Origin: G963665085 sp963665085
GTDB lineage: Bacteria > Bacteroidota > Bacteroidia > Bacteroidales > JAAAOM01
NCBI GenBank assembly: GCA_963665085.2
Contig: CAXXXS010000001.1
Location: 372,001-436,000, forward strand
Length of the DNA: 64,000 bases
Reading direction: 5' to 3'
A program made the translations under genes and the position numbers. Below are positions 28,265 to 39,400 of this stretch, in pieces. The notes beneath the pieces are model-generated. The model worked only from the letters and a program-made list of their open reading frames with translations. It ran no database searches and was not told where the DNA came from. The first letter of the stretch is position 1. Every line of letters starts with the position of its first letter.

Positions 28265-31078
28265 TCATTCATAAGAATATCCAAGATTTTCACCTTTGTC
28301 AACCGCTGGTATTCCTTCTTGCATCCACGCTGGCATTGGTTTATCCTTTAAATAATGATCGAAAAATTGTTTCATTCTTATACTTAGATCCAATCTATTT
28401 GCGATACTCTCTCTGGCCAAATTATGTGGTTGACCATTATAAGAAAGCATCCACACTGGTTTATTTAAACGCCTTAAAGCAACAAAGTATTCAATGCCCT
28501 GATACCATGGCACAGCCCCATCTTCATCGTTATGCATAAGGAGTAAGGGTGTGTTTACCTTAGGGACAAAAAACAATGGAGAGTTCTCAATATATTGCAT
28601 TGGTTTTTCCCAAAGAGATCCTCCAATACGACTTTGTTCTTTTTCGTACTGAAACATTCTATTTTTTCCTGATTCCCACCTTATTCCTCCATAGGCACTT
28701 GTCATATTGCTAACAACGGCTCCCCCCATGCCTGCTGCAAACAAATCTGTTTGCGTAACTAAATAGGCTACCTGGTATCCTCCCCAGCTTTGCCCTTGTA
28801 TGCCAATATGTTTTTTGTCTACCCAGGAATAATGTTCAATTAAACTTGTTGTGCCACTTACAATGCAATCATAGGCACTTTGTCCAGGATATCCATCGAT
28901 ATATGTTATATCTGGAACAAAAACGATATAATCGTTGCTGGTATAGAATGTTTTGTTAATTATTGAACGACTTGGAGTAGGAATAAAATGGTCATACTGA
29001 TTAAAAAAGTTACGTTCATAAAAATACACTATCATTGGATACGATCTTGTAGAATCGAAATTTTCAGGTTTATACAGTAACCCATTAAGTGTTTCTCCCC
29101 GAAATGATGTCCACTGATATGGTTCACATGTACCCCAGAGATAATCACTTTGCTGTGGGTTTATATTTGATATTGTTGTTGATGCTTTGAATTTAATGTC
29201 ACTTACAATTAGATCTGGATATACCTGATAACTCTGCTTTGTCCAAAGTAAAACATTTGCATTGAAGGCTTTCTGAGGGCGAGAATACTTAAACTCTCCA
29301 GATTGTATTATTTTTGGTTCTTTACTCTTTCCAGGATAATAACTAAAAAAGTAAGATTTATTGTTAATCTCATTTACTCCACTTAATAGTAACTCCTGAT
29401 TAAGCGGAACAAATTCATTTTCTTTATCTAAATCAATAATTCTTAATGTAATATGGTTATTTCTTCCATAATAATTTGTAATATTCTCAGGAGGCTTTAA
29501 ACCTTCAGGATCAATTTTCCATATATCATATCGATCATATATTATTATATTTTTATCACCAGGAGCCCAGCCTCCAATACCATAACTTAGAGGGACTCGT
29601 GGTAAATCTTCCAGCTCATTGTAAATATTTACCCCCAGATTTTTTGTGAGATTTACAATCGTACCTTTTTCTATTGAATAGGAATAATAACACGTATCAG
29701 AAATCTCATACCATACAACATATTTCCCAGCTCTAGAGATTTGATATGAATTTTGGGCTTTAGTAATCTCAGTAATTTCGCCTGTATTAACATTTACAAC
29801 GGCAAGATCGCGCTTCCATAAACCTGTCCAGTTACTTTCTCTAAGATATGGTTCTTCGTCTGCTAGAAGTGCATAATCTGCATTTCTTTTAGTTGTAAGG
29901 GATACTAAGGCATATTGTTTATTTGCCAACTGTACCATCTCTTTCTTTTTGATGTGCCACACAGCCGTATACCCTCTATTTTTTTCTGTTTTAACTTCTA
30001 AATTTTGTTGGGTCTGTAATTTCTTATCTGTCCAACTCCAAACATCAAGAATGGGTATTTCATCGGTTGGAATAGTATCTGTTTTTTCTTTCTTTATTGG
30101 CGATGTCTGGAAGAATAACATTTCTTTGTTTTCACTAAAAAAAAGTTTCCCATGCTCGTTAACACCCCAATCATCCAACATCCCATTTGTCTCTTTGGAT
30201 ATTATCTCTTCGGAATAATTTTTATCAAAAGAAAAATAAATACAATAATTTTTAATTTTCGTAGTGTCTTTGGTATAAAGAAAAGCTAGTTGTTCGCCTT
30301 CAGCATCAAAACATAACTTTTTAGCATCCCCTGTAGAAGAAAACACTTCTGTAGTAGTCTTTTTTCCACTATCTAAGATTCTACAAACACTACACGTAGA
30401 TACCGAATCTTTATAACCTTCAATAAAAGCTAATTGATCTCCTTTTTCTGAAATACTGAATTCTGTAACAGAATTAAAAGAAGCCGTATCTTTCGTTACT
30501 CCACTATAAATAACTAAAGTTCTTCCGATTACTTTTTTAATTGAACTTGTATCGTTTTCTGATTTCTTTAGGTTATCCTTTTTTAATAAAACCCCACCTA
30601 TTGAACCAAGAGTTTTAGAGACCAAAATACTGTCTGCCACAGGTAATGTAATTATTTTCTTTGTTATGAAATTATAGATAATTGTACTATCCTTTGGTGT
30701 TTTATCTTTATCGAGTTTATCTATCTTGGCTTGACGTAAAACTTCATAAGGAGGTGTTTTAACAGCAATAATAAAACTGCCATCAGGAGAAAGAGAAAAA
30801 TTCTTTGCCCGTATTAAGGTATCATTTGTATTGGCTTTAGTATTATGTATAATAACAACGCTATTCCCCTTTAAAGGTGCCATTTCATAAACAACAAAGT
30901 TGCCGTCGTTTGTAATAGCAGATTTATCAATACTTCTCCATGAAAGCATCTCATCAAAACTAATAACCTTTTTTTCTTGAGCTTTAATTGAAATTGAAAA
31001 TAGGATAAAAGGAATAAAAACGAATATTCTTTTTGCAACCGCCTTATAGAAGGGGTCAAATTTTTTGATTGAAAACAT
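28265..31078 (-). CDS. S9-family prolyl oligopeptidase-like peptidase
   Basis: This 937-residue secreted serine peptidase has an N-terminal signal (about residues 12-33) and a long beta-propeller-like region (about 40-650). The C-terminal alpha/beta-hydrolase domain has the nucleophile motif GIQGQSWGGYQ near residue 765, the Asp in HNDEDGAVPWYQG near residue 860, and the His in GQPHNLA near residue 895. Members release di- and tripeptides from oligopeptides. It closes the FecR-SusC-SusD peptidase operon and its start is 5 bp past the DUF5916 gene's stop, so a role in peptide digestion in the periplasm is inferred. Confidence 0.88.
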   Translation of the reverse strand: MFSIKKFDPFYKAVAKRIFVFIPFILFSISIKAQEKKVISFDEMLSWRSIDKSAITNDGNFVVYEMAPLKGNSVVIIHNTKANTNDTLIRAKNFSLSPDGSFIIAVKTPPYEVLRQAKIDKLDKDKTPKDSTIIYNFITKKIITLPVADSILVSKTLGSIGGVLLKKDNLKKSENDTSSIKKVIGRTLVIYSGVTKDTASFNSVTEFSISEKGDQLAFIEGYKDSVSTCSVCRILDSGKKTTTEVFSSTGDAKKLCFDAEGEQLAFLYTKDTTKIKNYCIYFSFDKNYSEEIISKETNGMLDDWGVNEHGKLFFSENKEMLFFQTSPIKKEKTDTIPTDEIPILDVWSWTDKKLQTQQNLEVKTEKNRGYTAVWHIKKKEMVQLANKQYALVSLTTKRNADYALLADEEPYLRESNWTGLWKRDLAVVNVNTGEITEITKAQNSYQISRAGKYVVWYEISDTCYYSYSIEKGTIVNLTKNLGVNIYNELEDLPRVPLSYGIGGWAPGDKNIIIYDRYDIWKIDPEGLKPPENITNYYGRNNHITLRIIDLDKENEFVPLNQELLLSGVNEINNKSYFFSYYPGKSKEPKIIQSGEFKYSRPQKAFNANVLLWTKQSYQVYPDLIVSDIKFKASTTISNINPQQSDYLWGTCEPYQWTSFRGETLNGLLYKPENFDSTRSYPMIVYFYERNFFNQYDHFIPTPSRSIINKTFYTSNDYIVFVPDITYIDGYPGQSAYDCIVSGTTSLIEHYSWVDKKHIGIQGQSWGGYQVAYLVTQTDLFAAGMGGAVVSNMTSAYGGIRWESGKNRMFQYEKEQSRIGGSLWEKPMQYIENSPLFFVPKVNTPLLLMHNDEDGAVPWYQGIEYFVALRRLNKPVWMLSYNGQPHNLARESIANRLDLSIRMKQFFDHYLKDKPMPAWMQEGIPAVDKGENLGYSYE

Positions 31079-31083
31079 AATAA

Positions 31084-33528
31084 TTAACTTTTTTTGAAAA
31101 TATTTTTTACGATACCCTGATAATCTATATAGTACAATAATTTTAAGGAAAAAATATTATGATGAGACATTCCCATCATATCTTCCAAATCTGTCCAATA
31201 TCCTTCTGGAGTAATATTCGACTGTTTTTCAAATGAATTCTTCCAAACTATTGTTATTTCACTGCCAGGAACAAATTGCCAGTAATACACAAAATCTATA
31301 TTAAACAAGTTATAATTCAGATTATTCGTTTCAGGATCAATATCTGAATTTTTAATAGCAGAAAACGAACCATCTTTCTCTAAGGGAGACACCGCTTCAT
31401 AATCAACTTTCGACCAATAATGCCTGACCTTCATTGTAATAGTTGAACTCGGATCGAATACATAACTTAAATTAATGGTATTTTCAAAAGTTTCAATATC
31501 GCGCATTCCAAAGAAAATATTATCGTCCTCCTTTTTTATATACCCGATATCCTTAGACTCATCGATATAAGTTATGCTCGGAGACAGAACAAATTTATTG
31601 TTAGGCATTAAGCGTGGAGCAAGAAAATATGTTGTACAATAACTATCTACTATATCTCTCTTTTCTTTCTCAACATAAGCGTCTAGAGCGATTGGTTTTC
31701 TGTAGTCTGTTGATATAGATCCTTTTATTGAGGCAGACCGGGGGACTAAATAGTACCTGGAAGTAGTGCGGGTTTCATCGTAATCATGTCCCTCTATTGG
31801 ATAAATTGTACCGCTTAAGCCCAGGTCTATAGAATTGGGTTCTTTCAATTTTGCAGATAAAGAGTAACTTACCTGAAAAACTGTATACTCAAACGGCTTA
31901 ACAAGATACTTATTTGTAAAACTAACAGAACTTTTTAATTTTCTAAAAGCACTAAAAGGTTCGTATATATTATAATTCATTGATAATGTATTCGTCATAA
32001 TATTATTGACAGACAAATACCCCAGATCATTACAATCGTACTGCTCATCAATTAACGAATGACTTAAAGAGGTTAAAAAATTACCCTTTGTTTTAGCTAA
32101 TGAGAGACTATACCTATTCCCCTGTGTTTTTTCGTCAACATTAGTGATTACACTATGGCCGGCTGATGCAGCCAATCTAAAACTATTTTTCTCATTGTTT
32201 AACCTTAAAGTAAGTGCCGTAACATTAGCATTATAATCAAGGTCAAAATCAGATACATAAGAATTACCAATATTGATGTATGAATTATTCTTTAGGTTTT
32301 TATCAAGTACAAATAGGTTATAATTTGTTACTCCCTGGGTAATGAGTTTTCTTTTTTCCAAAGAGATAGTATCTGTTATCTTCGCTTCTGTAGCTCCAGT
32401 AATTGCATTAAATATTCCGATTGCCAAACCATTCTTATCTCTCCCACTTACTTTCACTGCATTAATTAGTTCTGTTTCACTCTTGTTTTCCAACAAAATT
32501 TCGGAATCACTTAATGAATTATTAGCTGAAGAATAATTTCTCGGCTCTCCCCCTATCCGCCTTGAGTAAAAAAGATTTCCTTTTGTAAAAAGCTCTACCC
32601 CTTCTGTAAAGAAAGGTCTGTTTTCATCATACTCAATTTCATATGGAGTAAGATTAAGAACCTCATCATCAGACGTTACCTGGCTAAAATCGGGGATTAA
32701 GGTTAAATCAACCGTAAAACTTTCATTAATTCCATATTTAAGATCAAGCCCTCCAGATATCCCTTCCTGATAATCATCTGCATCTTGGTATTTTTCTGTA
32801 AAAAGCCCTACATATGGAGTAAAAGACAAACGCAATGGGGGTGTTACATCTTCAATTCCGGTAGCAATTCCTAACTGACTATTATAATCCTGGTTTAAAA
32901 CATTTATATCACTCCAGGCACAGAGTTCATTTTTTCTTTTTATCTGGCGATAGAACTGAATACCCCATGTTTGCACATTTCTCTTTGGAAACCTAATGGC
33001 CGAAAAAGGAATTTTAATTTCAACACACCATCCATCGTCATTTTTACTTGTCGCACTATACCACACAGCGTCCCAATTTGCATCTGATGATGTACCTGTT
33101 AGTTTAAAATCACTTTGAACACCTGGAGAAGTTACCAAAAACTCATAAGCATTTACTCCATCATTATATGGATTAATTACTATAGAAAAATACTCCGCTA
33201 TATCGCTTTTGCCATTATCGCGTGGCCCAAGTCCATACAAAATACTATCCTTGGATGAATCTAAAAGATTAGCTGAGATGTACAATGCATCATCGTCGTA
33301 CCCAATTTTAACAATAGATCTTTGACTTGGACTTTGATTATGTAATGGTTCTATTTTAGAAAAATCTGAATATTCCTCAAGATTTAACCATGCATTGTCA
33401 TTTATAATTCCATCAATATCGGGAGGGGAAATAAGTCTGGAAATCTTGAGTTTCGATTTTTCTACCGCACTCACTTCAATAACGATAAATAATATGCTAA
33501 ATAATAGAACCAGAGTTCTTTTATTCAT
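31084..33528 (-). CDS. DUF5916 outer-membrane protein with N-terminal CBM9-like domain
   Basis: This 814-residue secreted protein starts with a signal peptide (about 1-21), followed by a carbohydrate-binding family 9-like domain (IDGIINDNAWLNLEEYSDFS, GYDDDALYISANLLDS, residues about 30-220). A DUF5916 region begins near PPLRLSFTPYVGLF and holds YEIEYDENRPFFTEGVELF near residue 290. The rest is beta-rich and probably forms an outer-membrane barrel. The family often accompanies peptidases and TonB-linked systems; its function is unknown. It lies between M28 and S9 peptidase genes on the same strand. Confidence 0.85.
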   Translation of the reverse strand: MNKRTLVLLFSILFIVIEVSAVEKSKLKISRLISPPDIDGIINDNAWLNLEEYSDFSKIEPLHNQSPSQRSIVKIGYDDDALYISANLLDSSKDSILYGLGPRDNGKSDIAEYFSIVINPYNDGVNAYEFLVTSPGVQSDFKLTGTSSDANWDAVWYSATSKNDDGWCVEIKIPFSAIRFPKRNVQTWGIQFYRQIKRKNELCAWSDINVLNQDYNSQLGIATGIEDVTPPLRLSFTPYVGLFTEKYQDADDYQEGISGGLDLKYGINESFTVDLTLIPDFSQVTSDDEVLNLTPYEIEYDENRPFFTEGVELFTKGNLFYSRRIGGEPRNYSSANNSLSDSEILLENKSETELINAVKVSGRDKNGLAIGIFNAITGATEAKITDTISLEKRKLITQGVTNYNLFVLDKNLKNNSYINIGNSYVSDFDLDYNANVTALTLRLNNEKNSFRLAASAGHSVITNVDEKTQGNRYSLSLAKTKGNFLTSLSHSLIDEQYDCNDLGYLSVNNIMTNTLSMNYNIYEPFSAFRKLKSSVSFTNKYLVKPFEYTVFQVSYSLSAKLKEPNSIDLGLSGTIYPIEGHDYDETRTTSRYYLVPRSASIKGSISTDYRKPIALDAYVEKEKRDIVDSYCTTYFLAPRLMPNNKFVLSPSITYIDESKDIGYIKKEDDNIFFGMRDIETFENTINLSYVFDPSSTITMKVRHYWSKVDYEAVSPLEKDGSFSAIKNSDIDPETNNLNYNLFNIDFVYYWQFVPGSEITIVWKNSFEKQSNITPEGYWTDLEDMMGMSHHNIFSLKLLYYIDYQGIVKNIFKKS

Positions 33529-33612
33529 TACAAATTTAATTTTAGTAATCTATAATAATACAAGTATAGCGAGCCTAAAGAATTTTGGCTCCCCCTATTA
33601 ATACATTAAGAA

Positions 33613-34878
33613 TCAAAATGTACTGTTAAAGTCTAACAGCAACCGAAACAAATTAGAATAAGCAGTAAGTGGTACATCTACTCCTTTATCATAAATATTG
33701 TGGTATTCGGAATACTCATTTCCCATGGTATAAATGAAAAATGATGGAACCCCTTTTTGATAAAACGGGCAATGGTCGCTATTACACGATTCACCTCGAA
33801 ATTTCACTTGAGCCAGATACGAATTCTTTTTGTTGATATTCTGCATTCGATCAAATTCTTCTTTATAAACTCCGGCATTTACAACTGTAATCCCATCACT
33901 TCCAGAACCAACCATATCAAGATTAATCAAAAACTTCATCTTCGAAAGATCTAATGTTGGGTTTGAGGCATAATATTTTGATCCCAATAATCCAGCCTCT
34001 TCACCGCTAAAGGCAATAAATACCATTGTATATTTAGCAGGATGTACTGCATAATATTTAGCTAAATCCAAAATCATAGAAGTCCCAGATGCATTATCAT
34101 TTGCCCCATAAAAACAGGCCTTTTTCCCCATCATTCCAAGATGGTCATAATGTGCCGTATATACCAGAAAAGAATCTGGCATCTCTGTTCCCGGAACATA
34201 AGCCACCACATTATTAGTTATATGATTTGGTAAAAATTTATTTCGAAACTCCAGTTTAATTTCTTTTGTATCCTCAGGTAATAATTCATCCTTAATGGTA
34301 ATCGTTACAAAATCTACAACTTCAGTTCCATTGCTTACACTCCACAATAATTTTTCATCCTTAGATAAACATATTATACCCCTGGCTTTTAAAGGATTAT
34401 TCTTAACAAATGAACGATCATAGCTTGGTATTACCAGAAACTTATCATTAAGGTTAACATCACCAATGCTATTTCTAATACTTTGTCCCGAGAAATCTTC
34501 TCCTTTATACCATATTAACTGGTAACGCCCTTTAGTAGTTGGAGAATTATTGGCTATCAAAAAATCCTTTCCTGCCTCTAATCTTTTATTTTTAACAAAA
34601 AAATTTATTGCTGATGGAAATGAATTGATTGCAAAGTTATAAGGCTGAAAATAACCTTTAACCCCAATTGGTTTTGCCCCGGACTTTTTAAATTCATTAG
34701 CTATAAATTTTGCTGCAATTAAATCTCCATTACCGACATAACCCCTTCCTTTAAATTTTTCTGAAGAAAGTTTTACTAACACCGACCTTACATAGGTAGT
34801 ATCCTGAGAATAAATTGAATTTACAATCGATAAAAAAAGTATAACACTAGAAAGATATAATAATATTTTTCTACCCAT
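33613..34878 (-). CDS. M28-family metallopeptidase
   Basis: This 421-residue protein has an N-terminal signal (about 1-24). The zinc ligands of the M28 aminopeptidase fold are visible in order: YTAHYDHLG near residue 240 (His and nearby Asp), YGANDNASGTSMILDLA near 257 (bridging Asp), the catalytic FSGEEAGLLGS near 290, NLDMVGSGSD near 317, and SDHCPFYQKGVPSFF near 367 (His). It probably removes N-terminal residues from peptides outside the cytoplasm. It follows the SusD gene after a hairpin-bearing spacer. Confidence 0.88.
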   Translation of the reverse strand: MGRKILLYLSSVILFLSIVNSIYSQDTTYVRSVLVKLSSEKFKGRGYVGNGDLIAAKFIANEFKKSGAKPIGVKGYFQPYNFAINSFPSAINFFVKNKRLEAGKDFLIANNSPTTKGRYQLIWYKGEDFSGQSIRNSIGDVNLNDKFLVIPSYDRSFVKNNPLKARGIICLSKDEKLLWSVSNGTEVVDFVTITIKDELLPEDTKEIKLEFRNKFLPNHITNNVVAYVPGTEMPDSFLVYTAHYDHLGMMGKKACFYGANDNASGTSMILDLAKYYAVHPAKYTMVFIAFSGEEAGLLGSKYYASNPTLDLSKMKFLINLDMVGSGSDGITVVNAGVYKEEFDRMQNINKKNSYLAQVKFRGESCNSDHCPFYQKGVPSFFIYTMGNEYSEYHNIYDKGVDVPLTAYSNLFRLLLDFNSTF

Positions 34879-34924
34879 AATAAAAAACTAAAAATCAAAA
34901 AAAACTTGTGATAAAAATTTTGAG

Positions 34925-34955
34925 ATGAAGAGCAATCTTTTTGATTGCTCTTCAT
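34925..34955. repeat. Perfect 13-bp inverted repeat between susD and the M28 gene
   Basis: ATGAAGAGCAATC (34925-34937) is followed by TTTTT and its exact complement (34943-34955). The minus-strand transcript would form a 13-bp stem with a 5-base loop inside the operon, followed after a few bases by an interrupted T-rich run. It may attenuate the peptidase genes relative to susCD or protect the susCD 3' end. Confidence 0.6.
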
Positions 34956-35010
34956 TCATCATTAAATTGAGTTTATAAACTCTATCTAAACCTATCAGCA
35001 TCCCTTAAAT

Positions 35011-36435
35011 CTAATCCTGATACCCATCATTTTGAGCCATATTGCTATTAACATCCAATTCAGCTCTTGGAATAGGCATTATTACCCTGTAGTCATCCCA
35101 ACTTATTTGAGCCACTTCTCCAAAGAACTCATCATAGTTTCTATTTAATGTATTACCATCGCGTATTGCATCGTAGAATCTATGACCTTCACAAACCAAT
35201 TCTTTTCTTCGTTCGTTAAAGATTCTTTCATATGTTATCTCGCTGAGATCATAATAATCTGCTATACCTGTTCTTTTTTCAACTAAATCGTTAATATAAG
35301 TTCTTGCTTTTGTTGTATTATTTGCTTTATATGCTGCTTCTGCTGCAATCAAATAGACTTCTGAAAGCCTTATAATAATGTTATTGTTAACAGCAACTTC
35401 AGCTCCATCTTTGCCCGGATATTTTAATAAATAAATATCTTCCTGAGTATTAAACGGAGACAGCAAATCGATACGAACATCCTCAGAGACTTCTTTAACC
35501 AAGTTAACATAGCTACTTGTTAAAGTAATGGCCCCATAACCTGCCGGGCTTAACAAATAACCTATACTTTCGTGCCCTCCGTCATTATCGTCTGTATTTT
35601 GCACTATTTCAATTATTGATTCAGATGAGAATCCTGTACCCCAGGAACTGACATAATTGTCTTTTTCAATTAAAGAATATGAAGTACTGTTTATTACTTC
35701 TTCAGCTAATTGTAAAGCCAAATCATTATCTCCTTTGTATAAATAAACCCTTGCTAACAAAGCTTCTGCCCCATATTTATTGATTTCCCCATTTGTTTTT
35801 GTTTCTGGCAGTAATTCAATAGCGGCTTCTAAATCGCTTATTATTTGAGCATAACATTCAGCTACTGTATTACGAGCTAGATCCTCATCAGGATTTAATA
35901 CCCTTGTTACAATAGGTACACCAAGAGAAGCACCATTGTCTTTTTTGTAAGGCATACCAAAAATACGTGTAAGTTCAAAATGATAGAGCGCACGTAATGC
36001 CAGTGCCTGGCCTTCGTATCCTATTAATAATTCTTCTTCTTCCTCAGTAGTAGTTGAAATAATATCAATATTTTCTAAAATACTATTTACAGATAACAGT
36101 GCTGAATAAACTCTTGTCCATATATAATCTACGTTGCTTGTCTCTGTTGTTGACAAGAATCTGTATTCTGTAGAAGTCCGGGCACTAACATCTGTTGGTT
36201 TCATATCTTCACCCCGAACATCACCATACCAGGTTAATAAACCTCCATAGAAATAACCATGCTGCATTTTATCATAAGCCCCATTCAATACACTCTTTAT
36301 GTCATCAACTGTATTAAATGCACTTGTTGAAGACACTGCTGTTGTTGGCGATGTGTCAAACCATTCTTCACTACAAGATGCAAGCAATAAAAATAGACTT
36401 GCGATACCGATTATTATTTTACAATTCTTTATCAT
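35011..36435 (-). CDS. SusD/RagB family nutrient-binding outer-membrane lipoprotein
   Basis: This 474-residue lipoprotein (signal with lipobox LLLASCSEEWFD, Cys near residue 21) has the SusD TPR-like helices (GYEGQALALRALYHFELTRI near residue 143, YGAEALLARVYLYKGDNDLA near residue 221) and the C-terminal signature IFNERRKELVCEGHRFYDAI near residue 410. It caps the SusC channel and captures the ligand. The peptidase neighbours suggest that the ligand is peptide-like, which is an inference. Confidence 0.93.
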   Translation of the reverse strand: MIKNCKIIIGIASLFLLLASCSEEWFDTSPTTAVSSTSAFNTVDDIKSVLNGAYDKMQHGYFYGGLLTWYGDVRGEDMKPTDVSARTSTEYRFLSTTETSNVDYIWTRVYSALLSVNSILENIDIISTTTEEEEELLIGYEGQALALRALYHFELTRIFGMPYKKDNGASLGVPIVTRVLNPDEDLARNTVAECYAQIISDLEAAIELLPETKTNGEINKYGAEALLARVYLYKGDNDLALQLAEEVINSTSYSLIEKDNYVSSWGTGFSSESIIEIVQNTDDNDGGHESIGYLLSPAGYGAITLTSSYVNLVKEVSEDVRIDLLSPFNTQEDIYLLKYPGKDGAEVAVNNNIIIRLSEVYLIAAEAAYKANNTTKARTYINDLVEKRTGIADYYDLSEITYERIFNERRKELVCEGHRFYDAIRDGNTLNRNYDEFFGEVAQISWDDYRVIMPIPRAELDVNSNMAQNDGYQD

Positions 36436-36466
36436 CGTGTCGTATATTGTTTGTTTAATTAAACTT

Positions 36467-39400
36467 CTAAAATCCTATTTCAATACCAAAAGTAAACGTC
36501 TTTAACGGTGGTAATGTAACGAAATAGATACCATCTGAACCAACTTCCGGATCATAAACATCATATTTACTCCATGTCCATAGATTAACACCATTAAAGT
36601 AAATCCGGGCATTTTCCATTTTTACTTTCTTTACCCATTGAGAAGGAAGATTATAACTCAATGTTGTATTTTTCAACCGTATAAAATCAGCATCATGGAT
36701 ATACCTACTTGAAGCTACAGATGAAGAATTACCATATACTTGACGGGGAATATCTGTTTGATCTCCCGGATTTTGCCATCTATCCCATTGGTTCGCACGT
36801 ATTGGCGAGTAATATCTTGCACCGTCTCTTTCTACTAAAGCTCCCATATAATCGTAGGTTTCTCCACCTGATTTATATGAAAAATTTAAAGACAGGCTTA
36901 CTCCCTTCCATGTAAACGTATTTAAAAAGCTTCCCTCAAAATCAGGAAATGGGTCACCAACAATTGTTAAATTTGCTTCTGTATAATCTTCTGTTATATC
37001 ATGGTTGATTATATTCCCTTCTTCATCTGTCTCATTAATATACCATTGTGCATTTCCATTCTCTGGATTAACACCTGCATATTCTCTCAAATAGAATGAT
37101 CCATAAGCTTCTCCTTCTCGTTGAAGAGTGTTATAATCACCGGATAAATCTTCACCATTATATAATTTCAGAATTTTATTTCTAACTGTTCCTAATATAA
37201 ATGTTGTATTCCAGTTAAAATTATTTGTGCGGATATTATCAGAAGATAATTTTAACTCAATTCCTTTATTTTCCATCTCCCCATAATTAAGGGTTTGACT
37301 CGACATTCCAGTAACACGGGATAAAGGCACGCTTAACAACATATCTTTTGCAACCCTGTAGTAATATTCAAATTCTATTGAAAACCTATTAAACAATCTA
37401 ATATCAGTACCAATATTTGTATTATAGTTTTGTTCCCATGTTAAATTATCATTCTGAAGAGATGATGGAGCAGCTCCTCCTTCTCCATTATAATCGTATC
37501 CAGAATATGTATATAATCCTTGATACGCATAATATCCACCAGGCAATGTTCCACTGGTACCGTATGATGCTCTCACTTTCCAATCATTTAGCCAGGAGGG
37601 GAAAGCGATAAAGTCTTCTTCTGTTATTCTCCATGAACCAGACACAGACCAGAAATTACCCCAACGAGTTTTAGGGGCTAATGTTGAGTTGGCATCCCAA
37701 CGCATACTCCCAGACAAATAATATTTATCCTGATAATTATAATTTAACCTTGATATATATGAATTCATTTTTCCTTCTGAATAATAATTGGAAGCCCCAG
37801 TAATATCAGACGCCGTAGATATTACATACAATTCTCCTGCTGCATAATCTTCCGCACTAATACTGCTTAGTTCATCTCTTCTTGTTTCCATCTCGAAGCC
37901 GGCAATAGCATCAAAGTTATGATCGCCAATAGACTTTTGATATGATAAAATGTTTGACGATGTAATCATTTTCCAAATACGATGGTTTTTAGAGCCACTA
38001 CCATTTGTACTTCTACCATTTCTACTTTCCGGGGTATCATATCCGGTAAAATCTGTAAAGATTAAATCTACACCTAATGTTGATTTAAATTTCAAATCTT
38101 CTGCCAGGTTAAGCTCTGCATATGCTGTAGAGAATGAACGGTATGAATTGGTCCTGTTAATGTTATCTAAAGAAAACTCATGCAACAAATTTGGGAATGT
38201 ACTATATATATCAGTATTATAAGAACCATCACTGTTATACATCGCAACAGTTGGCCCTAACCACAATTCGACACCTAAATATGGATTTGTATAATATGTA
38301 GTACGATCCGTTACACCATTTTGCTCTGTAGCAGAAAGAAGTGTATTAAACCCTAATGAAAGAAATTTATTAGCTGTATGGTTTAAATTAATTTTTCCAG
38401 TATATCTGTTAAAATTAGATTCTTCCATCACACCAGTTTGATCAAAATAACTTAGTGAAGTAAAAAAGGTAGTTTTTTCGTTTCCTCCACGAGCATTAAC
38501 CTCATAATTCTTTGTAACCCCATTTCTAAAAAGTTCAGACTCCCAATCTGAATATCCTTGCTCTGGTATTGGGGCGATATCGACGAGGCGAGGATTGCTT
38601 GTTTCATCATTGGTTGTATTATCAACATGTGCAATTGCTTCTTCTTCTGTCCAACCCGCATCCATATAATAATTAATAAGACCTTCACGTTTCATTTCTC
38701 TTTCCCGATCACCATCTAAATGTTCAGGTAAAGACACAGCCCAGTCTGAAGAGCCGTATTCTGCTTTAAAAGAAATAGCCGTTTTCCCTGCTTTTCCTTT
38801 TTTTGTTGTTACAATGATAACACCGTTTGCAGCTCGTGAACCATATAACGATGCGGCTGCAGCATCTTTAAGGACAGAAATACTTTCTATATCACTAGGA
38901 TTTAGTGTTGACATAATATTTCCAGGTAAAGTACTTGCACCTCCCATGTTTGCATTTACTACAGGAACACCATCAATTACATATAATGGTTCTTTACTTG
39001 CGAGAATAGAACCTGTTCCTCTAATCCTTATATTAACACCAGAACCAGGTTGGCCACTTATTATACCAGTTGATAAACCAGCTACTTTTCCTTCTAATGC
39101 CTGGTTAAACTCTACTACGGGAACACTACTAACAACACTACCCTTAATACTTGTTGCACTTCCGGTAAAAGATTCTTTTTTTGCAACGCCATAAGCTACA
39201 ACAATAACTTCATCAAGGGATATGATATCTTCCACAAGAACAATTTCTAATTCTTCTTGTGGAGATGTCACGTCAATTTCTTCTGTTAAATACCCTACAC
39301 TTGAAATAACGAGTGTTACAGGAAGTTCTGATGGGGCTAAATTGAGAACAAAATTCCCATCATAATCCGTTATGGTCCCCTTTGATGTACCTTTAACTGT

